DNA of 64,000 bases, taken from NCBI GenBank assembly GCA_003024785.1, contig PUQB01000291.1:248365-312364 (forward strand), read 5' to 3'. Origin of the DNA: Selaginella tamariscina (Eukaryota; Streptophyta; Lycopodiopsida; Selaginellales; Selaginellaceae). The first letter of the stretch is position 1. Each line of letters opens with the position of its first letter. The notes beneath the pieces were generated by a model. That model was not told where the DNA came from. It saw nothing but the letters and a program-made list of their open reading frames with translations, and did not search any database. The position numbers and the translations under genes were made by a program. This document shows, piece by piece, positions 46,683 through 59,291 of the stretch.

Positions 46683-49600
46683 TATATTATATATATATAT
46701 ATATATTTATATAATATATATATATATATTATATATATATCTGTCTGTGTCTGATTGTGTGTGTGTTCCATTCATAACGTTTTATTCTCGTGTTTCAGTT
46801 ATCATCCATTACCAGTTGTTTTTGCTCGTGCCAAAGACGTGAGTGTGTGGGATCCTGAGGGAAGGGAGTATCTGGATTTCCTCTCTGCATATTCTGCCGT
46901 CAACCAGGTGTGTGGTTCGTGTGTGTCTAGAGGGAGAGCTTGCATATATATATATATTCAGGGCATTGCCATCCAAAATCATTGGTGCACTAACTGAGCA
47001 AGCTCAAACGCTGACTTTGAGCTCGAGAGCTTTCTACAATGACAAGTTTCCAACGTTTGCCAAAATGATTACTCGTCTTTTTGGCTACGGGATGGTTTTA
47101 CCAATGAATACTGGTGCAGAAGGTGTTGAAACTGCCATTAAGCTGGCTAGGAAGTGGGGATATGAAAAGAAGAAAATCCCAAAAGATGAGGTACGCGCGC
47201 CTCTGTGTGTGTGTGTGCCATCTATCATGTGTACTTGTATAGATGTACACTTGTATGCCTATATATTGTTATTAGTTAATGACTTGTATGGGTGGTCAGA
47301 CACAGGCAGTAATATCATGACTTTGATTTACGTGTTTTTCATAGTGCTCTTATCGTATTATTCTCTACGCAGCAGTGTATAGAAAGAATACGCCTTTGAC
47401 TATCTGTAGGTTTGTGTGTGTGCGTGGGCGCGCGCTCGCGCGCGTGGTAAGCTACCTTTCACACACTGTATATTTATACATCCTTATTAGTTAATGAATT
47501 GGATATCCACGAAAAGCAGTTCGAGGTTAACGTATGCTACACAATTTGTTTTAATATATGTCCAGCCAATATTACGTGTAGATTTAAATGCATATATGTT
47601 TGTTTTATGTATTTGTCCAGCGTGTAGATTTATCTGGGACAGACACACTCCATATGATCTATATGATGCAATACGAACCAAGCAGTGACTTACATGTTCA
47701 TAAAACTTACAGTTCCATTGTATATTTACGTATACACATTTATACTCAGGCCATCTTTATAATCTCGTCCAGTTTCCATTTCTAGTTTACAGATTAATCA
47801 CATACAGACCCACTCACGATACCAGTTAGATTAGTAGTCTGTGTGTGTTCATATATATATATATATATAGCACGCACTTGTGTTACATATATGTATGTAT
47901 TTGTATATTCATCTAATTGATATGCTTACTTTTTTAAATAGCATTAATTATCTCATGTTGTGGTTGCTTCCATGGTCGAACAACCGGGGTTATTTCCATG
48001 AGCTGCGACAACGAGGCTACACGTGGCTTTGGTCCTTGCTACCTGGTCATGTCAAGGTTGATTTGGTGATGTGAATGCTCTTGCCACCATTTTAGAAGTT
48101 ATAATTAATTTGATATTATGTTAATCACACCGACGCATTCCATCGTTTTATATAGAGCACGGAAACAAGGTCGCTGGTTTCTTTTCGAACCCATTCAAGG
48201 AGAAGCCGGGGTACGTTCAGTAAGCTACATGTATTTTGTTAAGACTTCACGTTACATGCCAATTGGAAGTGTGTGTGCGTGTGTACACTGGTAGTAGTAG
48301 CTATAAACAACTAATGAATATATGTGTTGCTTTCCCAGGTTATTGTACCACCAGAAGGTTATCTGAAAGAAGTACGTAAGCTCTGCACCAAACACAAGGT
48401 GTTGATGATAGCAGATGAGGTAAAGTAAGATAATTTTTACCGATAAGAGACTTTTTATTCTGTTATCCATTACTAGATATTTATACAAGCTTTTATAACA
48501 TGTCTTTATTGATACTTAGATTCAAACTGGGATTGGTCGGACGGGGAAGCTGTTAGCTTGTGATTGGGAAGATGTTCGACCTGATGTTGTGGTATGTAAC
48601 ACATATGCATATGCACGCAGATGTGCGTACATATATGAAGTTTTATGGGTTTATTTTGTGACTTCAGATATTAGGAAAAAGCACTTGGGGTGGCGTTGTT
48701 CCTGTAAGGCGGTACTTTCTGACAAAGAAATAATGCTTTGCATTAACCAGGAGAGCATGGAAGGTTTGAGTTGCATCTCTTTCTCTCTCTCAATGTTTAT
48801 ATACGCCTATTTACATTGTTGCTCTTAATTATAGCACCTTTGGAGGAAATCCATTAGCAAGTGCAGTTGCCATAGCGGCGTTGGAAGTTCTGCAAGAAGA
48901 GCGACTTTCTGAAAGGTTGGTCTCTCAAAATATTTAATATACAAAAAAAAAAAACCCAGTATGAAACTCTAATGTTTATGTTATATGTAAAATACAGACG
49001 CATATCTAAACTAAATAAATGATGGTGATAACATATATATTTAGAAAGTCATCTAATTTTTTAGATCTGATATATGTATACATTTTTGGCCGTATCATTA
49101 TTTGTTATTTTTAATGATATGAGAATTAGCTATACCTTTGGCATATAAACATAACATTGTGTGTGTGTGTGTGTGTGTGGATCTGATAATTATATACGTA
49201 TTGATTTTATATGTATACATTTTTGTTCATATCATTATTATTTGTTCTTTTTGATATGAGATATTTGCTACTTACCTTTCAACATAACATTGTCTGTGTG
49301 TGGGTGTCTTTTTTAGTGTATATATCTTTAATATATATAGATGCGTGTGTGGAGATGTGTATATTCTTAATAATGTTCGTGTATAAAAATGACTAGGTAA
49401 TGCTATAGCAGTTTATGTCGGACAAAAAAGCAAACAATTGTATCTTTCAAACACCGGTTTAGAAGAGACTGGCATATAGAACTATATATATATACACGTG
49501 TCTATAACACGCGCGCGTGCATATGTGAATACATGTGTAAATTAATGCTGGTTTATATGCATAAATGTAGATTAACATAACATTCATATTTATTTACAGG

Positions 49601-50296
49601 GCAGCAGATTTAGGGAAAGAGTTTAGAAGCCACCTTGAAAATACAGAAATGCCATCCGGAGATTGTCAAAGAAGTGAGAGGACGTGGCATGTTGACAGCC
49701 ATTGAATTGAACCCACAAGGCTTAGGTACTGCAACTGCCTTTGACGTATGCGTGGCCTTAAAAGAACGAGGGATCCTCGCCAAGCCTACACACAACACCA
49801 TCATAAGATTTTCCCCTCCCTTAACCATCAAGTGAGTATATTATCCCCTTCTGTGTGTGGGGGTTTAAGTAGACATTGACACACTAGCTGTTACATATGT
49901 TAACAAGTATTTAATACATTACATTGCTTATTATGGTTTACACACACACACAAACACAAGTGTAACTATGAAATGTACTTCGTTCCCTATGTAATAGCTA
50001 CTATACTGGATAATCATGATGATGCATTACAGTTGATACACTTATGTTTATAGTAAACATATTGAGTGACTTTGTGCATGCTTCCCTCCCCCTCAACCCG
50101 CTTTGTGCACGTACGTGTGCATATATTATGTTACATGGGTATGAAACCCCAGTAAATTGTTTGGTATATAAGTCATACTTATTTAAACATAGTATCTATA
50201 TTATATACCGATGCCTTCTATATTTTCTTTTTGCATCACTATCTCGTATATTTGATGTGTATATAATTCTTTGTAATTATAATAAGCCTGTTAGAA

Positions 50297-50339
<43 letters not shown>

Positions 50340-50529
50340 ACATTCATTTATATTTATATATTATATGATACATTTGTGTTTCAGGCCACAGCAACTACAA
50401 CAAGCAGCAAGTGCCTTCAGCGCGGTACTTGACTGGGATTTGCAAAAATTGCAATCCCAAGGCAAAGATCAAACTGCTAATATCTCCCCAGAACCTTGCG
50501 ATAGATGTAGTCGAATCAAGCATCCTTAG
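45734..50529 (+). CDS. OAT: Ornithine delta-aminotransferase (PLP enzyme, mitochondrial)
   Basis: OAT converts ornithine and 2-oxoglutarate to glutamate-5-semialdehyde and glutamate (arginine catabolism/proline metabolism) in mitochondria. Eleven exons: about 45,734-45,894 (presequence, Arg/Ala/Val-rich); 46,799-46,907; 46,960-47,190; 47,942-48,097; 48,156-48,210; 48,339-48,420; 48,520-48,591; 48,668-48,763; 48,835-48,915; 49,600-49,831; 50,385-50,529 (TAG). Readable motifs: [55 protein letters not shown] (pyridine-binding Asp), ILGK-ALGGGVVPVSAVL (Schiff-base Lys), [43 protein letters not shown]. Single-base slips occur at 45,835 region, 46,960, 48,030, 48,062, 48,186, 48,680, 48,746 and 49,637. 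Almost all are in homopolymers and the surrounding protein is strictly conserved, so they look like sequence errors and the gene is probably functional. Intron 1 has a long (AT)n tract (46,645-46,740). Confidence 0.9.
46645..46740. repeat. (AT)n tract in OAT intron 1
   Basis: About 95 bp of nearly pure AT dinucleotides with small interruptions, close to the exon 2 acceptor. Confidence 0.9.
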
Positions 50530-50833
50530 GTACTCTTCTAAATAGTTTTTTCTTATTCTTCTTATGTATTAAGTATGCATAGATTATGTTAATAATATGT
50601 GTAAAGCTTGAGTTTTTGTATACAAACATATGTTAAACTCTCTCTCTCTCTCTCTTTACGTACACGAACACACACACACACACACACACAAAAACAAACA
50701 CAAGTGGTCGGTATGGTCTAAGTTAACAGCAGCAAATGGACTTACATCAGAAAATGGAGTTACTTCTTGGTAATAATATGTATATTCATGTATTTTACGG
50801 AATATCAGTGTAAGAGGTGTATGTTCTTATCTG

Positions 50834-51817
50834 ATGCATGTAGATCAGAGACCGTTACGTGATCCAGATCGGACGGTGGAAGATGGGCTTATGGGGGCGA
50901 GGTATTTTATGGAATTCAAAAATGGAATATTACTAGATGGCGTTCCGGATCTGACTGAGGATACCATGCGTGGAGTGCCAATACACAAGTTTCAAACACA
51001 CACACGCAAGCCTACATACACATGCACACGTATGAGCTGCTGGCTTCAATGAGAAAATGCGGTTTCACAAGCTTATGGCTCTCGCACTGCAGAATCAACG
51101 AGTTTTTGCCTGTTTTGACACTCTCAGGTTCGTCTTAGCTGAACGCGTGTTCTGGTTTGATGTTTGGATTCATCTTCACCTTCGCTTTTAGCAGAGAAAT
51201 CAAATGCAATCCACAATCATATGCGAGACATCTAACGCTCAGGCTTAAGCATGAAGCTGGATGCATATCTACTACCTTTCATCCTCGTGAGCGTTTAACA
51301 AGGAACCAAGTAAGTTTATGTATTAAGCTTATGCAAATCCGTGTTGGACATCATCAAAGACATGCAATATGATACATAGATGTGCGTGCATTGCACACTA
51401 TTGCTTACGTATTGAACGGAGTTTTATGGGTACTTAAGCTTCATATATGGTTCACCCGTCAATTATATATATGACATAAAATCGATAGGAAGTCAAAGAG
51501 CTCGTCCCTATATGTGTGTGTGTGTGTATCCACAAAAATAGCTTGTTCAGAATAATAGATTATATACAAGATCTGTATGTCGTGTGTGTGTGTGTGTGTG
51601 TGTGTTAGAAGAGAGCATGTAAGTACATGCATGTAGTTATCCAGACAATTTTCAATTCGATTACCAGAAGTTAACCGTGTCAAGCGTATAATCAGGTTTC
51701 TTAGACGTGTAGAATATACGTTTGCTGTACATGCTTATGGATATATCTTATGTATATTATATGAGTCTTAATACATTATTCCTTATGTTTTTATCGACAT
51801 ATGTATATTGTATGTGT

Positions 51818-51848
<31 letters not shown>

Positions 51849-53258
51849 TATATTATGTATATAACTGTAATTAATTAGTAGTTAATTAATGTAGAAACAA
51901 AATGTCAACACGGAAGAGTCAGTTTCACTCAGGAAAAGAACCAAAGAAGAAATCAAGCAACGCCTTCAACATGTTTATGAAAGTCAACATGAAGAAACAC
52001 TCAAGAGGTGTGTATATGATGTTACACACGCACACACACGAAAATCTTTACATCTTGATACATCACACTGTATGTTGATATGCATACACAATGTATGTCT
52101 CATACACATGGACGTATTTGTGGATCTACGTATGTATATGCATTATGTGTGTGTTAAACATGATGTTAATATGGTTTAATAATGTACAGGCTACAGGAAA
52201 TCGAAGATAAGATTCAGAGAATGGCGGAAAAGCTTGAGACTCTTTCACACATAACAGAAGTCCAGATGAAGATAAACAAGGTGAACCTCTCTTACGTACC
52301 TGGAAAGCTGGTCAAGCAATCTCGAACCCGACTTCAGGAAGAATCTACTCGACGCATATGGTTACACCAGGTTCATCCGACCAGGGGGGCAGAATATGTT
52401 CTACTGTCCGGTTGTTGGCCGACAGGTACCCGCAAGTGAACTCATTGCTGGACATGTGTTTAAGCATGAGTGGGGGACAGTCTGCAAGGATGTTCTTGGT
52501 CTGCATGACATTGACAGTATAGAGAATGGTTTGATGATGTATTCACCTGTTGAGTACTGCTTCGACAGGCTGCAGTTGTGTTTCCCATGGGAGACAATGG
52601 AGATTTCTTTTCGTGTTCTTGATCCGGGTCTATTGGACAAGACTCTGGTTGCCATTGGGAAGAAGAGGAAGGGAAGAGTACATTCAGGTATATATGCATC
52701 TCTCTCTCTCTATATATATATATGTGTGTGTGTGTGTATAATTGTATATGTTAGAGAGGTATGTATATACCTACCTATATATTCACACATTTCTGCATGT
52801 TTTTGATAGATGCATGTTACAGCATATGTATCTTCTGTACATTTAACATAGATATCTTCTATTGACATTCTCTCTCTATACACACAAACGCACACACACA
52901 GTCCTAATTGGACATACAAATCTTGCATATTGTCTAAATACTTAGTAGACTGTTTTGTTTATAATTATTTTTAAACTATATATATTATAGTTCTTAACTC
53001 TTGATGATCTATATAGATTGTGAGGACGGGGATTTGTGCAAAGTTACATATGGAGATATCGACGGTCGGATATTGAGTTTTATGACAGGACACAGGCCAT
53101 CAAGGGATGCAATTAATTTCCATGCAAGACAAGCCAGGATTAATGCTATTTCCAAAGGATGGGTTGACAAAGATTGGGATTTTCCTGATTTTTACACTGA
53201 TGACGCCAGGTGGCAAAAAATGTTAATATGGATTGAACAAAAACTGCCTACTATTTAG
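50834..53258 (+). CDS. HNH-nuclease-fold (HNH_2-like) protein with coiled coil
   Basis: Exons: 50,834-about 50,990 (start uncertain); about 51,038-51,127; 51,195-51,309; 51,895-52,007; 52,190-52,687; 53,017-53,258 (TAG). Most join in phase. The N-terminal part includes FHKLMALALQNQRVFACFD and LKHEAGCISTTFHPRERLTR. A predicted coiled coil follows (KRTKEEIKQRLQHVYESQHE into LQEIEDKIQRMAEKLETLSH). The C-terminal domain has FYCPVVGRQVPASELIAGHV then FKHEW, DIDSIENGLMMYSPVEYCFD and RLQLCF. This has the layout of HNH_2 domains (Cys pair region, A/G-H, N-G-L/M, E/H..FD), although the last HNH His position reads Tyr-Cys in this copy. A frame slip near 52,335 separates the coiled coil from the domain. 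Role unknown; related plant and fungal proteins are uncharacterised. Confidence 0.65.
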
Positions 53259-53559
53259 CATATACTTTTTGTTTTTAACTACTGTCTATTTGTAAATAAA
53301 AACATTGTTTATAAACATATCAAGCTATCAACATGGTTAGTTTATCTTTTATTGTTTATAATATTTAAAGTATAATAAAGATTAATATGAATAATTATTA
53401 TTTTAATAAAAAGTTTTATATTTAAATAAAAAACATATTTAAAACTATTATTTTATAAATTTAAAATACTAAAATGTGAACTACTATATTAGAGTTTTTA
53501 CTAAAGAATTACACACATAACAACACAATTGAATGGCCATTAGCATCATCTCTACAAGT
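53259..53559. other. AT-rich spacer
   Basis: Contains aataaa-type motifs just after the stop of the HNH-like gene (53,297) that may serve its polyadenylation. Otherwise featureless. Confidence 0.5.
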
Positions 53560-54010
53560 GACAACATTAATCCTTTTAGGATAACCCTAAAGACCATTAG
53601 GGAGGAGGATACCATAAGGAGTTAATGCCTTGACTCTTTAAGGAGCAATGTGCTATACAAAGGTAAGGCATCATTGTCACATCATAAGGAATCACCCTTA
53701 GTTGAGAGTACAATTCTTATGGGTCATCAAGAGGTTAGTGTCCGTAACATTTGGGCCATTGATATACACAAGTGTTACCCTAAGTAAAACCCAAAGGCAA
53801 GGTTAGGCAACCCTGAGCATGCATTCATGAGAAGTGAGCATGCATATGTGTCAGGAAGGCTTTCACTAAGGAGACTAGGCCTTTCAATCCTTGAGTATAC
53901 TCACATATCCTTAAGTGAAACCCCTTGGTCACGTGTGTTGGTGGGCATGCTTGGCCAAGAGACCTAAACTCCATTGAGCAAATTAGCCCCCTACTTGAAA
54001 CACATGCATG
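53560..54010 (+). repeat. Dispersed repeat, copy 2 (related to 22 kb)
   Basis: This shares ordered motifs with 22,050-22,580, for example 'aaggcatcat', 'aggaatcacccttagttg', 'aagtgttaccctaagtaaaa', 'cttggccaagagacctaaac' and 'ccattgagcaaat'. It is shorter than the first copy. No coding frame. Confidence 0.6.
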
Positions 54011-55560
54011 TGCTTACTGGATTCACCAACGAGTGTTGACCTAGATAAAGTTTATTTCAATCTTAATGATTTAAATCGATAAACCTAGATCCTTAGTTCC
54101 TAAGTGCATTACAGATACTGTGTTTACTCCTCAATCATTCTTCATACATAACCAAATGTAAAGTCAGGAGTTATATAAAGTGAAAAATAAAATTATAACA
54201 TTCTATTATGTATTAAAAATTAGTATATATAAATTATTTAAATGATTCCTTTTCTTTAATATGGTACCTCTTTTGATACATAGAATGGTCCTCAAATTAA
54301 GATTTAAGTTTATTATATGTCAATGTGCTAATGTTTTAATAAGGTTTGACATACATATTCTTATAATATAACTTAATATATATAGTTTAAGATTTAATAA
54401 ATAAATAAAAGCAACTAATAATAAGCATAAATTATGGCAAAACTTTAAATTAGAAAAATTATATATTACAAAACAAAAGATTGACAATAATAAATTTATA
54501 ATGATAGCAAAAATTTTGTCACTAAGAATTGATGATAAATTCAAATTAAAATATACTTATAAGTATAGATGTTTGTGCATGTATGTGAATATAATATAAA
54601 ATTTAAAACATACAAATAAAATTATTTAATATATAATTTATAAATAGAAACTCTCTTAAGTTTGAAATTGCATGAGTTATCGAAGTACATATAATGATCG
54701 TAAAGAAGTTTAACTTGTGTACAACAATCACCCAAGCTAAGTTAGTCCTCTAGGACAGTTTGAATTTATAGCTCTTGAAACATGAGTTCAAATGGATACA
54801 AGCATATGCTAAAGATGAAAACTTCAACTCCATCACGGGTTCAAAATTCATTTAATTTATGCATAACATGATAATCTAATAATGGGACCAACCACGTGAG
54901 GAGTAACATACAGCTCTAGTGTGGGAGAGAGCATGAATGACTAATTATTCATCATTAAGCTAAGTACATAGATAGTCAAAGAGTTCAAATTACTTGACAT
55001 TTCAATAAAGTCAGGTCTCCACCTAATGAGTATGAGTAGCAATTGAGAAGTGTGAATACACAAATGGTGAGACCAATCATGTATAAGATGAGCACATAGG
55101 GTTCCAAAATGCTACCAAGAATCACACACATCACTCGTAGAAAAAGCACATCTATTGATTTGATTTAACTAATGAAATAGGAAGCCATGAAGGTCTTTAG
55201 ACAACAATCTCCAAAGAGCACAATACATGAAGACTAAGGATTCCAATTTCAATGAAAAAAGATGAGAGGCAAGAGACACTGGTACATGAGATGGATCAAC
55301 TAGAAACATGCAAACAACATCTGGTTCAACACGAAGAAGGCATACAAGGTGTTAAGGAAGAACCAAGCCACACTACTTTTGAATGATGTAGAAGTGTGGA
55401 CATCATATATCAGAGAGTTGTATATGGGTTGTATAACAGAAGAGCTATCTGAAATACAATGGAAAGGAGAACTCGATTTCATTAAGGAGCATTCATTCTT
55501 AAATTATTAAAAAGTAAGATGACAAATGCATATAGTTTCACAATAAAGCTTTTTAGAGGA
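54011..55560. other. Unassigned AT-rich region
   Basis: No supported gene. The last third (from about 54,700) has a composition like the LINE remnant that follows and may be its decayed 5' part. Confidence 0.4.
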
Positions 55561-56460
55561 GCATGAGACAATTCTTAACCAAAATATTGATTCTCAGTTT
55601 CAACGACATCACTAACACATGCTTTCTTCACACATGGTCAATGAATAGGGTGGTTTCCATTCACAAATCAAAAGACCCATTGGTATCATCTAATTATTAT
55701 GGTAAGTTCAATCGTTTTAAAGTTATTCACTTCTATGATTAAGAGGAAGCTGGTGAAATAGACAAAGGAGGCAAGTGTACATATTGTCAAATATGTAGGT
55801 TTTAAGCCACACTTTTCATATATAGACCATTTAGTGACCTTCATGACACTTGCCCGAATTATTATATTATTGCTTTTTCACTTTCCCAAAGCGTTTGACA
55901 CAATACTATGAGATAAGCTCTTTCAACAACTAGAGGCATTGAGTGCACCATCAAAGCTAATCAATGCCATCAGAACTCTCTATGTCTCAGTCCAAGTGAC
56001 TTTTAATGAAGACCATTAATCACTTGTGATTTAGGGTTGAGACAGGGATGTCCATTGTCACCATTGCTCTTTGGGATCTACATCAATGCATTAGAGGAGA
56101 CAATGAAGTTGGTTGAAATGTTTTTGGATGTAGATGACTACTGTTGGTCAACCTATCGAGTGTGACGATGCAACAATAGTTACAAATCCTTAAAGAATTT
56201 GGTGCAGAGACACGAGTCATAGTGAACCTAAAGAAGACATGTTCGGCACCTCAAGCAAGGGCGTTGCTTCTATAAAGAACAAGGTAGTACAGGAGTATAA
56301 GTATTTAGGATATGTGGTATGCAAGAAGAACCCGTGGAAGGTAGGGCTAATAGATATGCGCATATTATATTATGCAAAACCAAGTGAAAAGGAATGACGT
56401 CAAGGCATGGGATTTCAATCACATGTCACCGCCATGTAGAAGATGATTTTTATATCTAAG
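55561..56460 (+). pseudogene. Non-LTR (LINE) reverse transcriptase remnant
   Basis: Readable RT blocks: PKAFDTIL with DKLFQQLEAL and KLINAIRTLYVSVQVTF (about 55,880-56,005), then GLRQGCPLSPLLFGIYINAL (about 56,033-56,095), a hallmark of LINE RT, and the degenerate catalytic loop FLDVDDY near 56,125. Later pieces KYLGYVVCKKNPWKVGL fit the RT thumb. Multiple stops and shifts; no endonuclease recognised upstream. Confidence 0.8.
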
Positions 56461-56508
56461 TATATAAACTTACTAGGTATAGGGTTGGACGTGGAGATGG
56501 TTCTATTC

Positions 56509-56575
56509 AGGCTCCCATATCCCAGCTTGCTGCGCTTACGGACTGTTTGCAAGTCATGGAAGCAGTTGGTGGATT
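56509..56575 (+). pseudogene. Duplicated exon fragment (copy of 57,903-57,970)
   Basis: About 67 bp, nearly identical to the start of the gene at 57.9 kb (cccagcttgctgcgcttacg), placed directly after the LINE remnant. The surrounding AT-rich motif 'ttaagttaaatgata' also recurs near 56,660, 56,775 and 57,655, so a larger duplicated unit is likely. Confidence 0.75.
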
Positions 56576-57163
56576 CACAAAGTATAATATTCAATGTTTA
56601 AAATTCTTTCTTGAACAAGATTCATGTATATACAAATTAAATATATATCAATATACATTCAAGTTAAGTTAAATGATAATAAATTATTAATATTCACTCA
56701 TTCAGATATCTCTCTAAAGTTTTACACTTATTTAATCAAATTAAAATATATTAATAAATTTAAATTAAATTAATTAAGTTAAATGATGATAATTATTGAA
56801 AGATTATGATATTCACTCTTCTTCGAGAGATTCGTATATTTGAGATTGAGATATTTTTCTCAGTTAACAACAGCATTAATATAACATCATATCAGTGTTT
56901 TCTAGTACCATTCCTTATTAACAAATTCCATAAACTGCACTATAGTTTTAACCAAGCTAGTTATATATAGTTTTAATAATAAATATACATGTGCGTTTAC
57001 CATTATATACCCCCCTCTGTGTGTGTGTGTGTGTGTCCCCGTTCATATACATTATGCGGAAATACACACATATATCTGTAAGAATGGAACAGTGCTACAC
57101 TTTAACATTGACTTTCGTTAAGTATATTCTTGAAATCAATTCTTATGCTGTAGAATATTAAAA

Positions 57164-57376
57164 TTAAAAACAATCCAAATAATTTATAATTAAACTTAAA
57201 CTTAAGTGTTTTATCTGTGATAATTCTACTTTAGAAACTTTGCATGCTGGTTCCTTTTGGAACAATATGTAATCCTCGTTCATCTCGTCCATGAAGCACA
57301 CAGGTGTACTGTCCTCTTCCACGTACTCAGGAAACGCTCCCAAGCACTGTCCTCCATACCTAGCTCCATATAGCAA
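57164..57376 (-). other. Unrecognised exon-like segment
   Basis: The open frame on the minus strand has LLYGARYGGQCLGAFPEYVE and FMDEMNEDYILFQKEPACKV, a plausible terminal exon preceded by a polypyrimidine-poor 'gtgttaag'. No neighbouring exon is evident. YGG followed by a Tyr-rich tail faintly recalls tRNA-splicing-endonuclease subunits, but not enough to assign. Confidence 0.3.
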
Positions 57377-57865
57377 ACCCTTAACACCTAATTCACCTTT
57401 TTATACCTGTATATATAATTCTTTTAATATGCTTAGTATATACTTGGATAATTTGTGGTGATGTGTGTGTGTCCATCTAAATTTTTATTTATAAACCTTA
57501 TAAATTTATTTTAAATCCATAGTAAATCTCAATGTTTAAAATTCAACTCAAGGGCTGATGTACCTAAGTTCACTTAATTATACAAAAGTTTTTCACTTAT
57601 TTAATCAAATAAAATAAAATATATTTAATTATACATTCAAAATAAATCAAGTTAAGTTAAATGATAATAATTTTAATTATTACAGTAATTTGATATTCTC
57701 CTATACCTAAGTCCACTAAACTTACTAGATATACGAGATAGATGTGAAGGAATTTCCGTAGTCGAAAAATGTTATGCAAATGTTTAATTACTAATTTAAT
57801 TAGTAATTTATTAATTATTAATTTAATTTAATTACTAATCCGTAACATTTATTACTACGGCGTAT

Positions 57866-58404
57866 ATGGACGACGTGCCCATTACCAATAGAATTGGTGG
57901 AGAGGCTCCCATTTCCCAGCTTGCTGCGCTTACGGAGTGTTTGCAAGGCATAGAAGCAGTTGGTGGATTCTTTTGCAGAAGTGCTCATGCTCCACCATAC
58001 GGGGCTTGGAGGTCTATAGAACATCTTTGTCATGTAAGTTCTTCTACCTTCCAATGCACTGGGGTGGCATATGGGCTCCCAGATCCTGTCCGTCTCCAAA
58101 TCGGGCTTGCTCATCACCCAAAACAGCAAGCACGTGTTTGTTACAATCTCATGACTGGAATGAGCAGGAGGCTTCCCAGGCTCCCTTTGACGTAATAAAC
58201 CAATTGGATGTCTACGATGACAGCGACAGTGGCAGATACCTGGTCAATGCAATTGTTCTGGATCCCAAGCTGCTTGTAGTTTACACCTCGGTAGATAATG
58301 TGTGGATTGTGAAGCAAAAACTGACCACTGCGGCACTGCCTACGCGTTTCCCCGTCTCTGCTAGTGGTCGACTGCAGTGGTGCAACCTATTGTCTCGGTT
58401 TTAA
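57866..58404 (+). CDS. Unidentified plant protein (frameshifted reading)
   Basis: An ATG at 57,866 opens MDDVPITNRIGGEAPISQLA with TECLQGIEAVGGFFCRSAHA and PPYGAWRSIEHL. The frame then shifts near 58,035 to FYLPMHWGG and WAPRSCPSPNRAC, and again to a C-terminal piece with VINQLDVYDDSDSGRYLVNA and LVVYTSVDNVWIVKQ, stopping at 58,404. Composition and GC are gene-like compared with the flanks. I do not recognise the family. The first ~70 bases are duplicated at 56.5 kb. Confidence 0.4.
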
Positions 58405-58679
58405 TTAGAGGCATTTCATTTTCATATGCTACACACTCTCTAGGGGGCATGGTGAGCTACACAGCGAGAGCCCAACACCTGATTATTGTGTGCGGCGGCT
58501 GCTGCAATATAGAGATGCAAGTGGATGAGCTATATTAAGAATTTGATGCCCATTTGATTTTTGCTTCATCATTTTGTCCCACATTAGCGAATAATAGCAA
58601 TCCCATGGCCCTTGCCGAACCCAGGATCAACCTATCAACAAAGTTTATACAAAGTCCTAAACTTGTGAATTCATGAACC

Positions 58680-58945
58680 GTGTATGGTTTTTTTATCGGA
58701 ACTGATAGAGCAAATATGGTTAAGGGTGCACATAGTAAAACAACAGCAGCCTAACCACGTTCTGGTAAGTATTCAATTCTGAAACACACGTACTGGGACT
58801 GACTATTATAACATGTTGGACGTTGTCTCCAGCCTTGTCCTTTGCACAGCGGAGCGATATACAAGCTATCAAATACCAAACAGAAGTATAGAATGCTTAA
58901 GTGTACCTTAGTGAAGCTGTTCCTTTTTTGAGACGAAACAACTTT
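58680..58945 (+). pseudogene. Duplicate of the 3' end of the kinase-like gene
   Basis: This matches 62,430-62,710 (end of the coding region, the gtaagtattcaattctgaaa donor-like site and downstream sequence) with small indels. It is a truncated copy with no upstream exons. It lies between two unrelated genes. Confidence 0.8.
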
Positions 58946-59291
58946 GTAGCAGTCACCTTAGCCTCCATTTTCTCGACCATGTAATTTGATCAGTTTTCCC
59001 AACTTTATACGATTACCACTCCATTAGATGTATACATTACATATAAGACCACCTGAGTCCAAAGTCCATAAAACTCCCACGCATTAGCAATTCAGGATCG
59101 ACTTCGTCCTTTTCATGCCTGAATCAAAAGTATGTGTGCGCGCCTATGTGTGTCGCTGTTTCGCATATGTTTCATGTGTGTGTGTGTGTAGTTGCGTGCG
59201 AGAGAGATCCTTAAACGTGTCATTTATATAAATTACTAAATTTAGACATTCATGTCACTAGACCTTTTTAAAAACCTAAAAAGCAGTTGCA
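58946..59291. other. Intergenic region upstream of HAD-like gene
   Basis: Contains a TG-rich microsatellite at 59,168-59,195 and short runs only. The presumed promoter of the next gene lies here. Confidence 0.5.

Noticed and set aside
50044..50384. Upstream extension of the last OAT exon
   Set aside because: The frame runs through intron sequence with TG/TA tracts; a good acceptor (tttcag) precedes 50,385.
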